The position numbers were made by a program, and so were the translations under genes. Of a stretch of DNA of 64,000 nucleotides, positions 17,345-25,785 are shown one piece after another. Each line of letters starts with the position of its first letter. Position 1 is the first letter of the stretch. The notes beneath the pieces are model-generated. The model was not told the DNA's origin. It ran no database searches and saw only the letters and a list, made by a program, of their open reading frames with translations. The DNA is from Motiliproteus sp036961355 (lineage in GTDB: Bacteria; Pseudomonadota; Gammaproteobacteria; Pseudomonadales; Balneatricaceae): NCBI GenBank assembly GCA_036961355.1, contig JBALVL010000017.1, positions 29,553-93,552 on the forward strand, written 5' to 3'.

Positions 17345-18169
17345 TTAAAATAACGATTTCATACTTTCCAGCATCGTTTCAGCAACAAAATAATGGTCAC
17401 CTTCCCACAGTTGATCATTGAGAAACTCGCCCGAATAAAACCCCTTATAGCCAGTACTTTTAATTGCGTCGGCCCACTCTTGCAGTGGGATATCACCCTC
17501 ACCCAATAGATACCCGCGCAGCAGTTTTTCATTAACCCAGGCCTGCCCAACGTCGGGCCTTTTTCCATCAGAAAGATGAACGTTATAGATCAATTCTTTA
17601 TCGACTTTTGCCATATCTTCAGGCGTGGCACCACGGCATGACCAGAAGTGCCAAGTATCCAAAACAAAGGCAAAGTTATCTCGCCCCACCGCGTCGTGTA
17701 ACCGATAATAGTCGCTGAGTTTAGCGATCGGGGTCCAAGCTGCACCCTCGTATTGGAAGCGAATACCGTGTTCCTTGCCAATATCAGCAATATGCTTAAT
17801 ATTTTGTGCGGTAATCTTAATATTGTCTTCCACGCTAAGACCGTTCAGCGCCTCAAAGGCATTGAGCTGAATCGTGGGAGCGCCAATATCACTGGCGAAT
17901 AGACAGAGTGTCTCTACCTCTTTAAACACTTTCGCTTGTGTGGCTTTATCAGTAGCTTCCACCGACCCTACAATATCGATAGCACTCGGTAGGATATTGG
18001 CTTTTTCCAGGTGCGTTTTATAATCTGCACTGCTAAAGCCGGCATTTATATATCGCCATAGTTTATCTGTATGGATCTCTAGTCCTTGATAACCCGTTTC
18101 TTTTGCTAAGCGTATATCGCTCACTATATTGCTGTGCAGCGAGCACATACCATGCAGCGCAAAGTTCAT
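17345..18169 (-). CDS. Sugar phosphate isomerase/epimerase-like protein (IolH/IolE family)
   Basis: A 274-residue xylose-isomerase-like TIM-barrel protein. Likely metal ligands lie in FQYEGAAW, VLDTWHFW, NVHLSDG and FYSGEFLND. The start at 18169 is preferred because AAGGTG lies eight bases upstream; a GTG three codons earlier is possible. It resembles IolH/IolI proteins, which isomerise or epimerise inosose intermediates, and is distinct from IolE at 1956-2858. It lies in the same run of genes as iolG, so an inosose isomerase role is reasonable but not proven. Confidence 0.83.
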   Translation of the reverse strand: MNFALHGMCSLHSNIVSDIRLAKETGYQGLEIHTDKLWRYINAGFSSADYKTHLEKANILPSAIDIVGSVEATDKATQAKVFKEVETLCLFASDIGAPTIQLNAFEALNGLSVEDNIKITAQNIKHIADIGKEHGIRFQYEGAAWTPIAKLSDYYRLHDAVGRDNFAFVLDTWHFWSCRGATPEDMAKVDKELIYNVHLSDGKRPDVGQAWVNEKLLRGYLLGEGDIPLQEWADAIKSTGYKGFYSGEFLNDQLWEGDHYFVAETMLESMKSLF

Positions 18170-18360
18170 AGTTTTCACCTTGTAAAATTTAGTTCAATCT
18201 AGGTATAAGATCAGCCGCCGACCCAACGACGACCTCTTCACATCAATGGAGATCCAGCACCTGCTTGTTTCTCAAAACAGCGAACTGAAATAATTTCAAG
18301 CCTCTCGCGGCCGATCGATCAGAGCGCGATGCAGTCTGATCATGTTATTCAGCAATGGCA

Positions 18361-19335
18361 TTAATCGTTAAGGGGACGAAGCAACTCCGATATTTCAGGA
18401 TCTGCCCGATTTTCTCGATTGACCAGTAACGGTTCAAAAAGAGTGCGGGCGGAAATCGAATTACCTCTCAGCAGATTAACTACCGTTTCAACACCCTGAT
18501 AACCCATAAGGTACTGACGCTGAATAAACAGGGCGTCCAGGTAATGCTCATCGAGAGCACGCAGTAACCGTGGGTTATAATCCATCCCAATCACCTTAAT
18601 CTGCCCCTGCATCCCCCGACTCTTGAGCGCTAGCACCAAGCCTTCGGTGGAGGATTCATCGGGGGTAAACACCCCTTGTGCATCGGGGTATCTGTCCAAC
18701 AGTCGATGAGCACTGCGCGCGGCAGATCCCAAACTGACACCGGCGTAAGCCTCGCCAATAACCTCGATACCGCTACCTTTAAGCCTGTCGATAAAGCCCT
18801 GCTCTCGCTGATCGGTAGAGGCGCTACCCGCATGAAAGCGAAACAGCAACACCCGCCCTTTGCCGCCCAACAATCGGAGCATCTCCTCTGCAGCCAAGGT
18901 ACCGACACGGTAATTATCCGTGGCGATGAAGCTATCGTAATCGCTTCCCTGCTGCGTAGAATCGATAATAACCGTCCGCACGCCCCGCGCACGCACCTGC
19001 TGTAGCAGCTCGGTATGCATGCTCTCATCGCCCGGAGCCAGGACAATCCCCTGATAGCCGTTATCGAGAGCACTACGAATTAACTGCCCTTGAGCTTGGC
19101 GATTATCTTCGTCGCCGGGACCGCGAAAGGTGACCGTCACACCGAGATCCCGGCCGGCCTGCTCTGCACCGCGCTGGACAATTTTCCAATACTGATTGGA
19201 CATACCCTTGGGTATGACGAACACCTTTAGAGGCAACTCCATCGCCGCCAAGGGCATAGACCACAGAATTCCAATGAACAGCGCTGCCAACAGTGAGGTT
19301 AGCAGTCCAATTGACAGCGTTACCTTGCGATGCAT
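18361..19335 (-). CDS. Second sugar-binding protein, LacI/RbsB-type fold
   Basis: A 324-residue protein with an N-terminal hydrophobic segment (LLTSLLAALFIGILW) and then a type I periplasmic-binding-protein fold (LKVFVIPKGMSNQYW, IVLAPGDESMH, VFTPDESSTEGLVLAL). No DNA-binding domain is present. The ATG at 19335 has GGGAGG close upstream. It lies between iolG and the isomerase gene, away from the importer that already has its own binding protein at 20501-21496. It may feed the same importer with a different ligand or act as a sensor partner. The sequence does not settle which. Confidence 0.8.
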   Translation of the reverse strand: MHRKVTLSIGLLTSLLAALFIGILWSMPLAAMELPLKVFVIPKGMSNQYWKIVQRGAEQAGRDLGVTVTFRGPGDEDNRQAQGQLIRSALDNGYQGIVLAPGDESMHTELLQQVRARGVRTVIIDSTQQGSDYDSFIATDNYRVGTLAAEEMLRLLGGKGRVLLFRFHAGSASTDQREQGFIDRLKGSGIEVIGEAYAGVSLGSAARSAHRLLDRYPDAQGVFTPDESSTEGLVLALKSRGMQGQIKVIGMDYNPRLLRALDEHYLDALFIQRQYLMGYQGVETVVNLLRGNSISARTLFEPLLVNRENRADPEISELLRPLND

Positions 19336-19366
19336 AGGACCTCCCAAGTAAGCACTGAAGCCAGGA

Positions 19367-20365
19367 TCAGACGTCCAGCGTCACAGCCTCTCCGGTCTCC
19401 AATGCCTGCTGAGCGGCGTCGGCAAGACGCTGGGCACGCAGACCATCCTCAAAGCTGGGTGTTACCGGCCGCCCCTGCTGTAGCGCCTCGACAAAACCAT
19501 TAAGCTGCAAAGCGTAAGCCTGCTGATAGCGATCGATAAAGAAATCAAACAACGGCTCCTGCTGGCCAGTGCTTTGCGCCGAATAACGGGTCAGGCCATT
19601 GGGTCGGGGGTTATCAGACAGCAACATCCCATCAGAACCGAAGGCCTCTATCCGCTGGTCGTAACCGTATGCCGAACGGCGCGAACAGTTGATATGGATT
19701 AGTTTCCCCGAAGCGGTTTTCATGATGATCATGGCACTGTCAACGTCACCGATCTCCGCCACCTGTGGGTCGACCAGAGCACTACCCATCACTTGTATTT
19801 CAACCGGCTCTTCGCCAAGAATAAAACGGGCGATATCAAAATCATGAATCGCCATATCGCGGAACAATCCGCCAGATACCTTAAGGTAATCGAGCGGCGC
19901 CAAGCCAGGATCACGACTGGTGATAATCAGCTGCTCTAAACTACCCAACTCGCCTGCAGCAACCGCCTCTCGCAGTGCACTATGGCCTGAATCGAAGCGG
20001 CGATTAAAGCCAATCTGGATCGGTACACCGTAATCCTTGATCTGATCCCAGCAGCGCTCAACGATCTGAGTGTCTAGATCTATAGGCTTCTCACACAATA
20101 TCGCCTTACCCGCTTTGGCGGCAGCAATCAGTAATCCAACATGCGTATCAGTACTGGTGGCAATCAACACCGCCTGCACCCGATCATCATTTAGCACTTG
20201 CTCGATCGACTCCGCAGCGATAGCACCGTGCTTTTCGGCGGTCGAACTGGCAGCCGGTTGATAGTTGTCGTATACGTACAGCAGCTCAGCCTGAGGGTGC
20301 GCGGCAATGTAATCGGCATGCATTTTACCAATACGCCCGGCACCAAATAGAGCAAATCCAATCAT
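19367..20365 (-). CDS. iolG: Inositol 2-dehydrogenase IolG
   Basis: A 332-residue Gfo/Idh/MocA dehydrogenase, the usual IolG length. It oxidises myo-inositol to scyllo-inosose with NAD, the first step of the pathway. It shows FGAGRIGKMHADYI, then EKPIDLD with the catalytic Lys, GFNRRFD and SGGLFRDMAIHDFD (Asp and His of the active site), all typical of IolG. The ATG at 20365 has TAGGG upstream; frames starting further out add an atypical 20-residue extension. It follows the ABC importer genes, so uptake and first oxidation are coexpressed. Confidence 0.92.
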   Translation of the reverse strand: MIGFALFGAGRIGKMHADYIAAHPQAELLYVYDNYQPAASSTAEKHGAIAAESIEQVLNDDRVQAVLIATSTDTHVGLLIAAAKAGKAILCEKPIDLDTQIVERCWDQIKDYGVPIQIGFNRRFDSGHSALREAVAAGELGSLEQLIITSRDPGLAPLDYLKVSGGLFRDMAIHDFDIARFILGEEPVEIQVMGSALVDPQVAEIGDVDSAMIIMKTASGKLIHINCSRRSAYGYDQRIEAFGSDGMLLSDNPRPNGLTRYSAQSTGQQEPLFDFFIDRYQQAYALQLNGFVEALQQGRPVTPSFEDGLRAQRLADAAQQALETGEAVTLDV

Positions 20366-20500
20366 GGTTATCCCTACAGCCTCTCGGCTTTTCTCAACGA
20401 TTTTAAGCAACAAACCCCCGGCCACTAAAGCAACCGAGGGCAGTCTGTGCTAACAATAAAAGATCACAGTCAGCGAATAAGACTGAACTGTCACATCAAC

Positions 20501-21496
20501 TTAACGGTGAACACCTGCCTCTTCTTTAACAATCGCCAGGTTTGCTTTGGTAACAAAACCAGGACCGGTATTCACATGGTCGGGAATTCCGATACCGTAG
20601 CGACTCTTAAGCGTCAGAGCCATAATAGGAAGGTATCCCTGTAAGTACGGCTGCTGATCGATTGCCCACTTAATCGTTCCGGCCTCGATTGCAGTGGCGA
20701 TATCAGCACTTAGATCGAAGGTGCCAAAATAGATTTTTCCGCTCAGGCGCATCTTATCCAGCAACCGAATAGTCGGATCTGCAGACGCAGGCCCCAAGGT
20801 CAGAATGGCTTCGGTATTTGGGTTCTTACGCAGGTAAGCCTGCACACGCTTGGCAATATCAGTTGGATCCTGCCCTGAGTCGATCATCTGGGAATCACCG
20901 CCCAGCTCAACGCCTAAGCCCGCAGCAAATCCCTGACAACGCTCAACCGAAGCGGCGTTAGTAAAGTAGTGATTCACACAAAGGAAATTCTTGATACCGT
21001 CTTTCTTGGCAAGTTTACCGGCTCCGAAGCCTGCATCGTATTCGGGTTGGCCAACATGAAAATCAGCACCTAAAGCCTCACTCTGCTCATGGCTACCGGA
21101 ATTAATCGTGATCACCGGAATGCCTTTCTTGACGGCACTGGCGATGGCTGGCTTCAAAACGTCAAAATCAGCAATAGACACGACAATCCCATCAGGGTTG
21201 GTTGCCGCCGCTTGTTGCACAAGCCGCGCCATATCCGCCAGGTCTCCAGTGGAGGGGTTGCGGTAATCTACTTTGACCTTAAAGTCCCGCTCTGCATCTT
21301 TAACCGCCGTCTTAACGGTGTTCCACCAGGAGTCGCTGTCCGGTGCGTGTGAGATCAACACGTAATGCTCATCTCCGGCACTGGCTGTCATCGGTGCCGC
21401 AACCAAGCCCATGGCTATCGTTGCGGTCAACGCGACTCCTGCGACTTTCTTCACCATTGAGGCTTTGCTAGCCACGTTGATTAAATTTAGTTTCAT
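20501..21496 (-). CDS. Periplasmic sugar-binding protein of the FrcABC-type importer
   Basis: A 331-residue type I binding protein with a clear signal peptide (hydrophobic VAGVALTATIAMGLVAAP ending at ASAG near residue 41). The mature part contains WWNTVKTAVKDAERDF and VSIADFDVLKPAI, typical of sugar ABC binders. GGAG lies six bases before the ATG. The ATPase gene lies 76 bases upstream in the transcript; that gap contains an imperfect hairpin which may help raise binding-protein mRNA levels. The inositol ligand is inferred from iolG being next. Confidence 0.9.
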   Translation of the reverse strand: MKLNLINVASKASMVKKVAGVALTATIAMGLVAAPMTASAGDEHYVLISHAPDSDSWWNTVKTAVKDAERDFKVKVDYRNPSTGDLADMARLVQQAAATNPDGIVVSIADFDVLKPAIASAVKKGIPVITINSGSHEQSEALGADFHVGQPEYDAGFGAGKLAKKDGIKNFLCVNHYFTNAASVERCQGFAAGLGVELGGDSQMIDSGQDPTDIAKRVQAYLRKNPNTEAILTLGPASADPTIRLLDKMRLSGKIYFGTFDLSADIATAIEAGTIKWAIDQQPYLQGYLPIMALTLKSRYGIGIPDHVNTGPGFVTKANLAIVKEEAGVHR

Positions 21497-21572
21497 ATGA
21501 ACTCCAGTCTATTTATTTTTGTGTTGCTGGTTTAACCCGACAGTATTCGCTGACGGGGTGAGATAACGCGCA

Positions 21573-22472
21573 CTAAGAGTGGGCGTGAACTTTTTTGGCC
21601 TCTTCCCCAATAGCGTCAGCGATGGAATGCTCGGCAGCCGCAGCGGCTTCTAACGAACTGGAGTGAGTCCCGGTCGCTACAACATCATCGGCGCGGGCAA
21701 ATTCTTCCAACTCGGCCTGCAGCTCATCCATCTCTTGACCGCCCGCCATCATCTCGAGCACCTCTTCACGGGTAACATCCGATTTAAGGAACGACCCCAG
21801 GCTGCCGCCCCGATTGAGCAGGGTAAAACGGTCAGCTACCGGGAAGGCATGGTGAACGTTATGGGTAATCAAAATCACCGCCAAACCTTTCGCCTTGGCA
21901 CGTGCAACAACTTTAAGCACGTTAGCCGACTGCTTGACCCCCAGGGCCGCAGTTGGCTCATCCAGGATCAGTACCTTGGCACCGAAATGGATAGCACGTG
22001 CAATAGCCAGGCACTGCTTCTCGCCGCCAGACATGGTACCGATCGCCTGCTCAGGGTTACGCACATTGATGCCCATCTCGGCTAAACCCGCACGGGCGAT
22101 CTCATTAGCATTTTTCGAGTCAAAGACGTTAAAGGGACCCCATTTCTTGGTCAGCTCACGACCCATAAAGAAATTTCGCGTGACACTCATCAGCGGCACC
22201 AAAGCCAAATCCTGATAAACCGTGGCAATACCGGCATCAAGCGCGTCCCGAGGCGAGTCAAACTCCACCGGCGCACCATTCAGAAAAAACTCTCCTTCGC
22301 TGGGCTTATGAACACCAGCTAGGGTCTTGATCAGAGTGGACTTGCCTGCACCGTTGTCACCAAGCAGACAGTGCACTTCGCCAAGCTTGACCTTCATATC
22401 TATATCTTTCAGAGCGATCACGGAACCGAAGTAACGACTGACCTTTTTTAATTCAAGAATGAACTCACTCAT
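21573..22472 (-). CDS. Single-domain sugar ABC importer ATPase (FrcA-like)
   Basis: A 299-residue ATPase with one ABC domain: Walker A GDNGAGKST near residue 38, signature TMSGGEKQCL near 147, Walker B VLILDEPTAALG and the switch His in ITHNVHHAF. Unlike the two-domain RbsA type, it has half the usual size, as in FrcA. A roughly 60-residue acidic and alanine-rich tail follows the ABC domain and ends in KKVHAHS; its role is unknown. AAGGAAGG precedes the ATG. It is the energy subunit for the permease and binding protein on either side. Confidence 0.9.
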   Translation of the reverse strand: MSEFILELKKVSRYFGSVIALKDIDMKVKLGEVHCLLGDNGAGKSTLIKTLAGVHKPSEGEFFLNGAPVEFDSPRDALDAGIATVYQDLALVPLMSVTRNFFMGRELTKKWGPFNVFDSKNANEIARAGLAEMGINVRNPEQAIGTMSGGEKQCLAIARAIHFGAKVLILDEPTAALGVKQSANVLKVVARAKAKGLAVILITHNVHHAFPVADRFTLLNRGGSLGSFLKSDVTREEVLEMMAGGQEMDELQAELEEFARADDVVATGTHSSSLEAAAAAEHSIADAIGEEAKKVHAHS

Positions 22473-22507
22473 GATTTTCCTTCCTTATTATTCTGGTGTT
22501 GGTCGGA

Positions 22508-23647
22508 TTAACGGGCTTCGGTCACACGCTTGCGAATGTAGTTGTTAAACAGCACCGCGATCAGCAGCATCAAACCGAGAAACACCCGGAACCAATCAGA
22601 GTCGATACCGGTAAAGAAAATGCCCTGCTGTACCACACCAAAAATAAGAGCACCTAAGCAGGCACCAATCACAGTGCCATAACCACCGGTCAGCAACGCG
22701 CCACCGATAACCACGGCGATGATCGCTTCAAACTCTTTCAACATGCCTCGGTCAGCCGCAGCGGAGCCGAACTCGAACACCTGACAGGAGGCATAAACAG
22801 TCGCCACAAAAGCAGTAAACACGAACAGTAGAATTTTGACCTTATCGACTGGAACACCGACATTTTTGGCGGCTTTATTGTCACCGCCGGTAGCGAAAAT
22901 CCAGTTACCAAACGGGGTGCGCAGCAATACAAAACCAGCGACAATCGCCAACACAACCCACCAGACCACTACTGCCGGAATACCAGGTACGTAGGGTGTA
23001 CCGTCAGAAAAGGTATCGAGCATGCCCATATCAGCGAACCACTGAAATAACCCGGTGCCGAAAGTACCGCCGAACAGTGGCGCCAGCCAATCATTCTCTG
23101 CGACCTCTTTGACACCACTAATGATGGTCTTGTTGGTTAGTAGAATTGACAGAGCGATGGTCAAACCGCGCAAGATAAACAGGAAGGCCAGCGAGACAAT
23201 AAAGGACGGTAGTCCGGTTCTCACCACGGTGTAACCGATCAAAGCACCGATAGACATCGCACCAGCAAAGGCGAACACAATGCTAAGCCAAACCGGCCAG
23301 CCCCAGTGCACCGCCGGGATGGCGATCATCATCCCGGCAAAGCCGATCATGGAGCCGATCGACAGATCGAACTCACCGGCGATCATCAACAAACAGGCAC
23401 CGATGGCGAGAACACCCAACTGTGCCGAGACAACAGTCCAGTTCATCACACCTTCGGAGTTGAACATGCCAGAATCACCGGCCACCATCGCAAAGAAAAG
23501 GAAAACAAGAACAACACCCGACGCGGAACCTAACTCAGGCCGGTTAAGAAGGTTTTGGATCACAGAAACGTCGCGTACACGCTCATCTCCGGAGGGAACA
23601 ACATCAGCTTCCTTGTTAGGCACTGGACTGGATATAGTATTGCTCAC
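22508..23647 (-). CDS. Sugar ABC importer permease (FrcC/RbsC-like)
   Basis: A 379-residue inner-membrane permease of the BPD_transp_2 family. About ten hydrophobic segments follow a cytoplasmic N-terminus of roughly 50 residues, and it contains GEFDLSIGSMIGFAG and ATGGDNKAAKNVGV, both hallmark motifs. The GTG at 23647 is chosen because GAGG stands eight bases upstream. It is the first gene of the unit permease-ATPase-binding protein-iolG, so the promoter should lie just to the right, in the long gene-free region. Confidence 0.9.
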   Translation of the reverse strand: MSNTISSPVPNKEADVVPSGDERVRDVSVIQNLLNRPELGSASGVVLVFLFFAMVAGDSGMFNSEGVMNWTVVSAQLGVLAIGACLLMIAGEFDLSIGSMIGFAGMMIAIPAVHWGWPVWLSIVFAFAGAMSIGALIGYTVVRTGLPSFIVSLAFLFILRGLTIALSILLTNKTIISGVKEVAENDWLAPLFGGTFGTGLFQWFADMGMLDTFSDGTPYVPGIPAVVVWWVVLAIVAGFVLLRTPFGNWIFATGGDNKAAKNVGVPVDKVKILLFVFTAFVATVYASCQVFEFGSAAADRGMLKEFEAIIAVVIGGALLTGGYGTVIGACLGALIFGVVQQGIFFTGIDSDWFRVFLGLMLLIAVLFNNYIRKRVTEAR

Positions 23648-24341
23648 TAAGACACCTCTTCGTTTGTATTTATTATTTTCAGGACCTGCGCTCTTGCATG
23701 AGCACAAACCCTATTTTGTTATTTTCTACCTTTTACTACCGGCTGTTTTCGTGAGGAAAGCTCACTACAAGCACTATTTAACGGTTCCTATTTCGCCTCA
23801 CACCAAGCAATGCAATGGCGCCAGATGTAAGACATAGAGTTACTGTACCCAATAGCCTTTCCCATATTAATAGCTTCGCCTACTAAACACATTTGTAAAA
23901 CTACTGTGTAAGCATTAGTCAAACAGCTCGAAAACAGCTCCATTTGTCGGCTGAAAATCTCTGTTTCTCCCCCATCGACCGATCGTGAGCTTTTAGGCTG
24001 AACGGTCAATCGACAAAGAATATTGAGCAATTTTTCTCCTGATCTAGTTCTCCCCATGAGAAATATCACCCGCTTAACAGAATCTGTCCGAACCTGTGCT
24101 TATGCGCTGCAGCGCCGTACCGGCTGATAAATCTTAATGAATTAAACAGGTAGTCAGACCGGACTCCGATACATTACCAATCGACAAGACAGGATATAAA
24201 ACACTACTGGGGATGCGAACCAGGAAGACTGGGTATTGCCATCCAGGCTGTTAACACAAAATTTAGACAACAAACCCGAACACCTGTTCTTTAACCTCAT
24301 TAAAGACTGAGTCAACAGCGGCGGTCATGTATGTATGTAAA

Positions 24342-24761
24342 CTACGCGCTGCGAAAAGGCGCAGCGTATTCTATCTGTGCGAACGAATTGCCCTTTGCGT
24401 GAAATCGCATAGTAAATTTCGAACAGCCCACAAGCAGATCGCCATGCCAGCCCCCAAAGAGATTTGGTGGCGACCGGACCTCGGTATTAGTAGCTATTCG
24501 ACCGATGACCGGCATATCCGTAAGATCAACGGCCCGCAGCTCAACATGCTGCGTATCGAGCGGATTCTCGGCACAGGTAACAGCGCCAATCCGTTTATGA
24601 GAGGAGTAAAGCCATACTATCAGAAAGGGTAACAAACCTAAAAACCAGGATATGAAGGTCTTTAACCAAGCACCATCGACCTTGCGTCGAATCGAGATGC
24701 CGTGACCGTACCTGCAAGGATATGCTGCAGAGAGACGAACAAGTAGGCAAACACCGATCAA
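24342..24761 (-). CDS. Doubtful hypothetical protein
   Basis: A frame of 139 residues with one hydrophobic segment (FISWFLGLLPFLIVWLYSS). I do not recognise it. A competing open frame covers 24327-24632 on the plus strand, and neither has a good ribosome binding site. It could be a remnant of a membrane-protein gene; in Pseudomonas a transporter gene lies near uvrA-ssb. It is listed because it is the longest open frame in the region. Confidence 0.15.
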   Translation of the reverse strand: MIGVCLLVRLSAAYPCRYGHGISIRRKVDGAWLKTFISWFLGLLPFLIVWLYSSHKRIGAVTCAENPLDTQHVELRAVDLTDMPVIGRIATNTEVRSPPNLFGGWHGDLLVGCSKFTMRFHAKGNSFAQIEYAAPFRSA

Positions 24762-24913
24762 GGGACAGCGTTTATGACGCAGTAGCTATCAATGAACCTC
24801 CGCACTTCCCTGTCACGGAAGAGAATGGGATTAACTCGCCAACACATCGGTAAAAGTTAATGTTACGCGGTGTTTAATAAGCCTACGCCTATCAAACCGG
24901 GCAGCGCGTATAC

Positions 24914-24936
24914 AAAAAAAGCCGCTATTAAGCGGC
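24914..24936 (-). terminator. Rho-independent terminator of ssb
   Basis: The stem GCCGCT/AGCGGC (24921-24926 with 24931-24936, loop ATTA) is followed on the minus strand by a run of seven T. It lies about 40 bases after the ssb stop codon. Confidence 0.85.
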
Positions 24937-24974
24937 CTTCAAGGATATTCTTTACATTTTACATCACCTGTTCA

Positions 24975-25574
24975 CTAGAACGGGATATCGTCGTCAAAGT
25001 CATCGAAGCCGGCAGCAGGCTGTTTAGGCGCGGCTTGCGGTGCCGGTGCAGCTTGTTGCGGCGCGTAGCCAGCCTGCGGAGCCTGTTGCTGTTGCTGTTG
25101 CTGTTGCTGCTGGCGAGGTTGCTGCTGAGGCGCCGCTTGCTGCGCAGGTGCTGGCTGCTGATAAGACGGCTGCTGCGCCGGAGCTTGCTGCTGGGTCGAA
25201 GCTTGTTGATAACCCCCGCCCTGCTGCTGGTCACCACCGCGTCCGTCAAGCATCTGCATCTGATCGGACACTATTTCGGTAGTGTAACGATCCTGACCGT
25301 CCTGCCCCTGCCACTTACGAGTGCGCAACGCGCCTTCAAGGTAAACTTTGGAGCCTTTACGCAGATACTGACCGGCGATCTCCGCTAACTTATTGAAGAA
25401 CACCACCCGGTGCCATTCAGTACGCTCTTGCTGCTGACCGGTCTGCTTATCCTTCCAGCTCTCGGAAGTTGCAATAGTCACGTTGGTTACAGCATTGCCG
25501 TTGGGCATATAACGCACTTCGGGATCCTGACCCAAGTTGCCGATCAGAATGACTTTATTGACTCCACGTGCCAT
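24975..25574 (-). CDS. ssb: Single-stranded DNA-binding protein
   Basis: A 199-residue SSB that coats single-stranded DNA in replication and repair. The N-terminal OB fold (residues 1-110) starts ARGVNKVILIGNLGQDPEVR. The linker is long and rich in Gln, Ala and Pro, with an uninterrupted run of ten Gln encoded by a near-perfect CAACAG repeat. The acidic tip is DDDIPF, the docking site for partner proteins. It is divergent from uvrA, as in other gammaproteobacteria. The linker is somewhat longer than in E. coli SSB (178 residues in all). Confidence 0.96.
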   Translation of the reverse strand: MARGVNKVILIGNLGQDPEVRYMPNGNAVTNVTIATSESWKDKQTGQQQERTEWHRVVFFNKLAEIAGQYLRKGSKVYLEGALRTRKWQGQDGQDRYTTEIVSDQMQMLDGRGGDQQQGGGYQQASTQQQAPAQQPSYQQPAPAQQAAPQQQPRQQQQQQQQQQAPQAGYAPQQAAPAPQAAPKQPAAGFDDFDDDIPF

Positions 25575-25725
25575 CGGTTTTCTCTACTTTAAATGATTAA
25601 TGGACCTGCCTGTCTACCATCCTGAACGACACTGGCAGCAGATATTAAGCGATTTAGAATACCATAACTGGATAAGGTTGCAGCCTTCGGGCTGCGAATG
25701 TTTTCTCTGATCGAAGCAGTGTCTA

Positions 25726-25731
25726 TATAAT
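25726..25731 (+). promoter_or_regulatory. Candidate -10 element of uvrA
   Basis: A perfect TATAAT lies 54 bases before the uvrA ATG. No good -35 is evident at the right spacing. A GCAGCC-TTCG-GGCTGC hairpin lies upstream at 25680-25695. I did not recognise a LexA box (CTG-N10-CAG with the usual AT core) between ssb and uvrA. Confidence 0.45.
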
Positions 25732-25785
25732 GGTCGGTTCGATTCGCGGTAACAGGCTACCGATAACGGTTAGCCAGAGGTAAAC

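Larger units (their letters stand above)
23648..24974. other. 1.3-kb region without convincing genes upstream of the importer operon
   Basis: Short frames exist on both strands, but none shows a recognisable protein or ribosome binding site. The part nearest 23650-23780 should carry the importer promoter. A stem pairs CGCTGCG with CGCAGCG near 24345-24365. ATCCAGGCTGTTAA at 24241-24254 recurs at 61175-61188. The ssb terminator closes the region. It may be decayed coding DNA. Confidence 0.5.

Noticed and set aside
23788..24069. 93-residue frame on the minus strand
   Set aside because: No ribosome binding site or recognisable domain; it lies in the probable promoter region of the importer operon.
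24327..24632. 101-residue frame on the plus strand
   Set aside because: Part of it looks protein-like, but a minus-strand frame covers the same DNA and neither has start signals. Evidence is too weak for a gene call.
25084..25115. Possible CRISPR or tandem repeat array
   Set aside because: The short repeated units are glutamine codons within ssb; there are no spacers. No CRISPR array was seen anywhere in the window.
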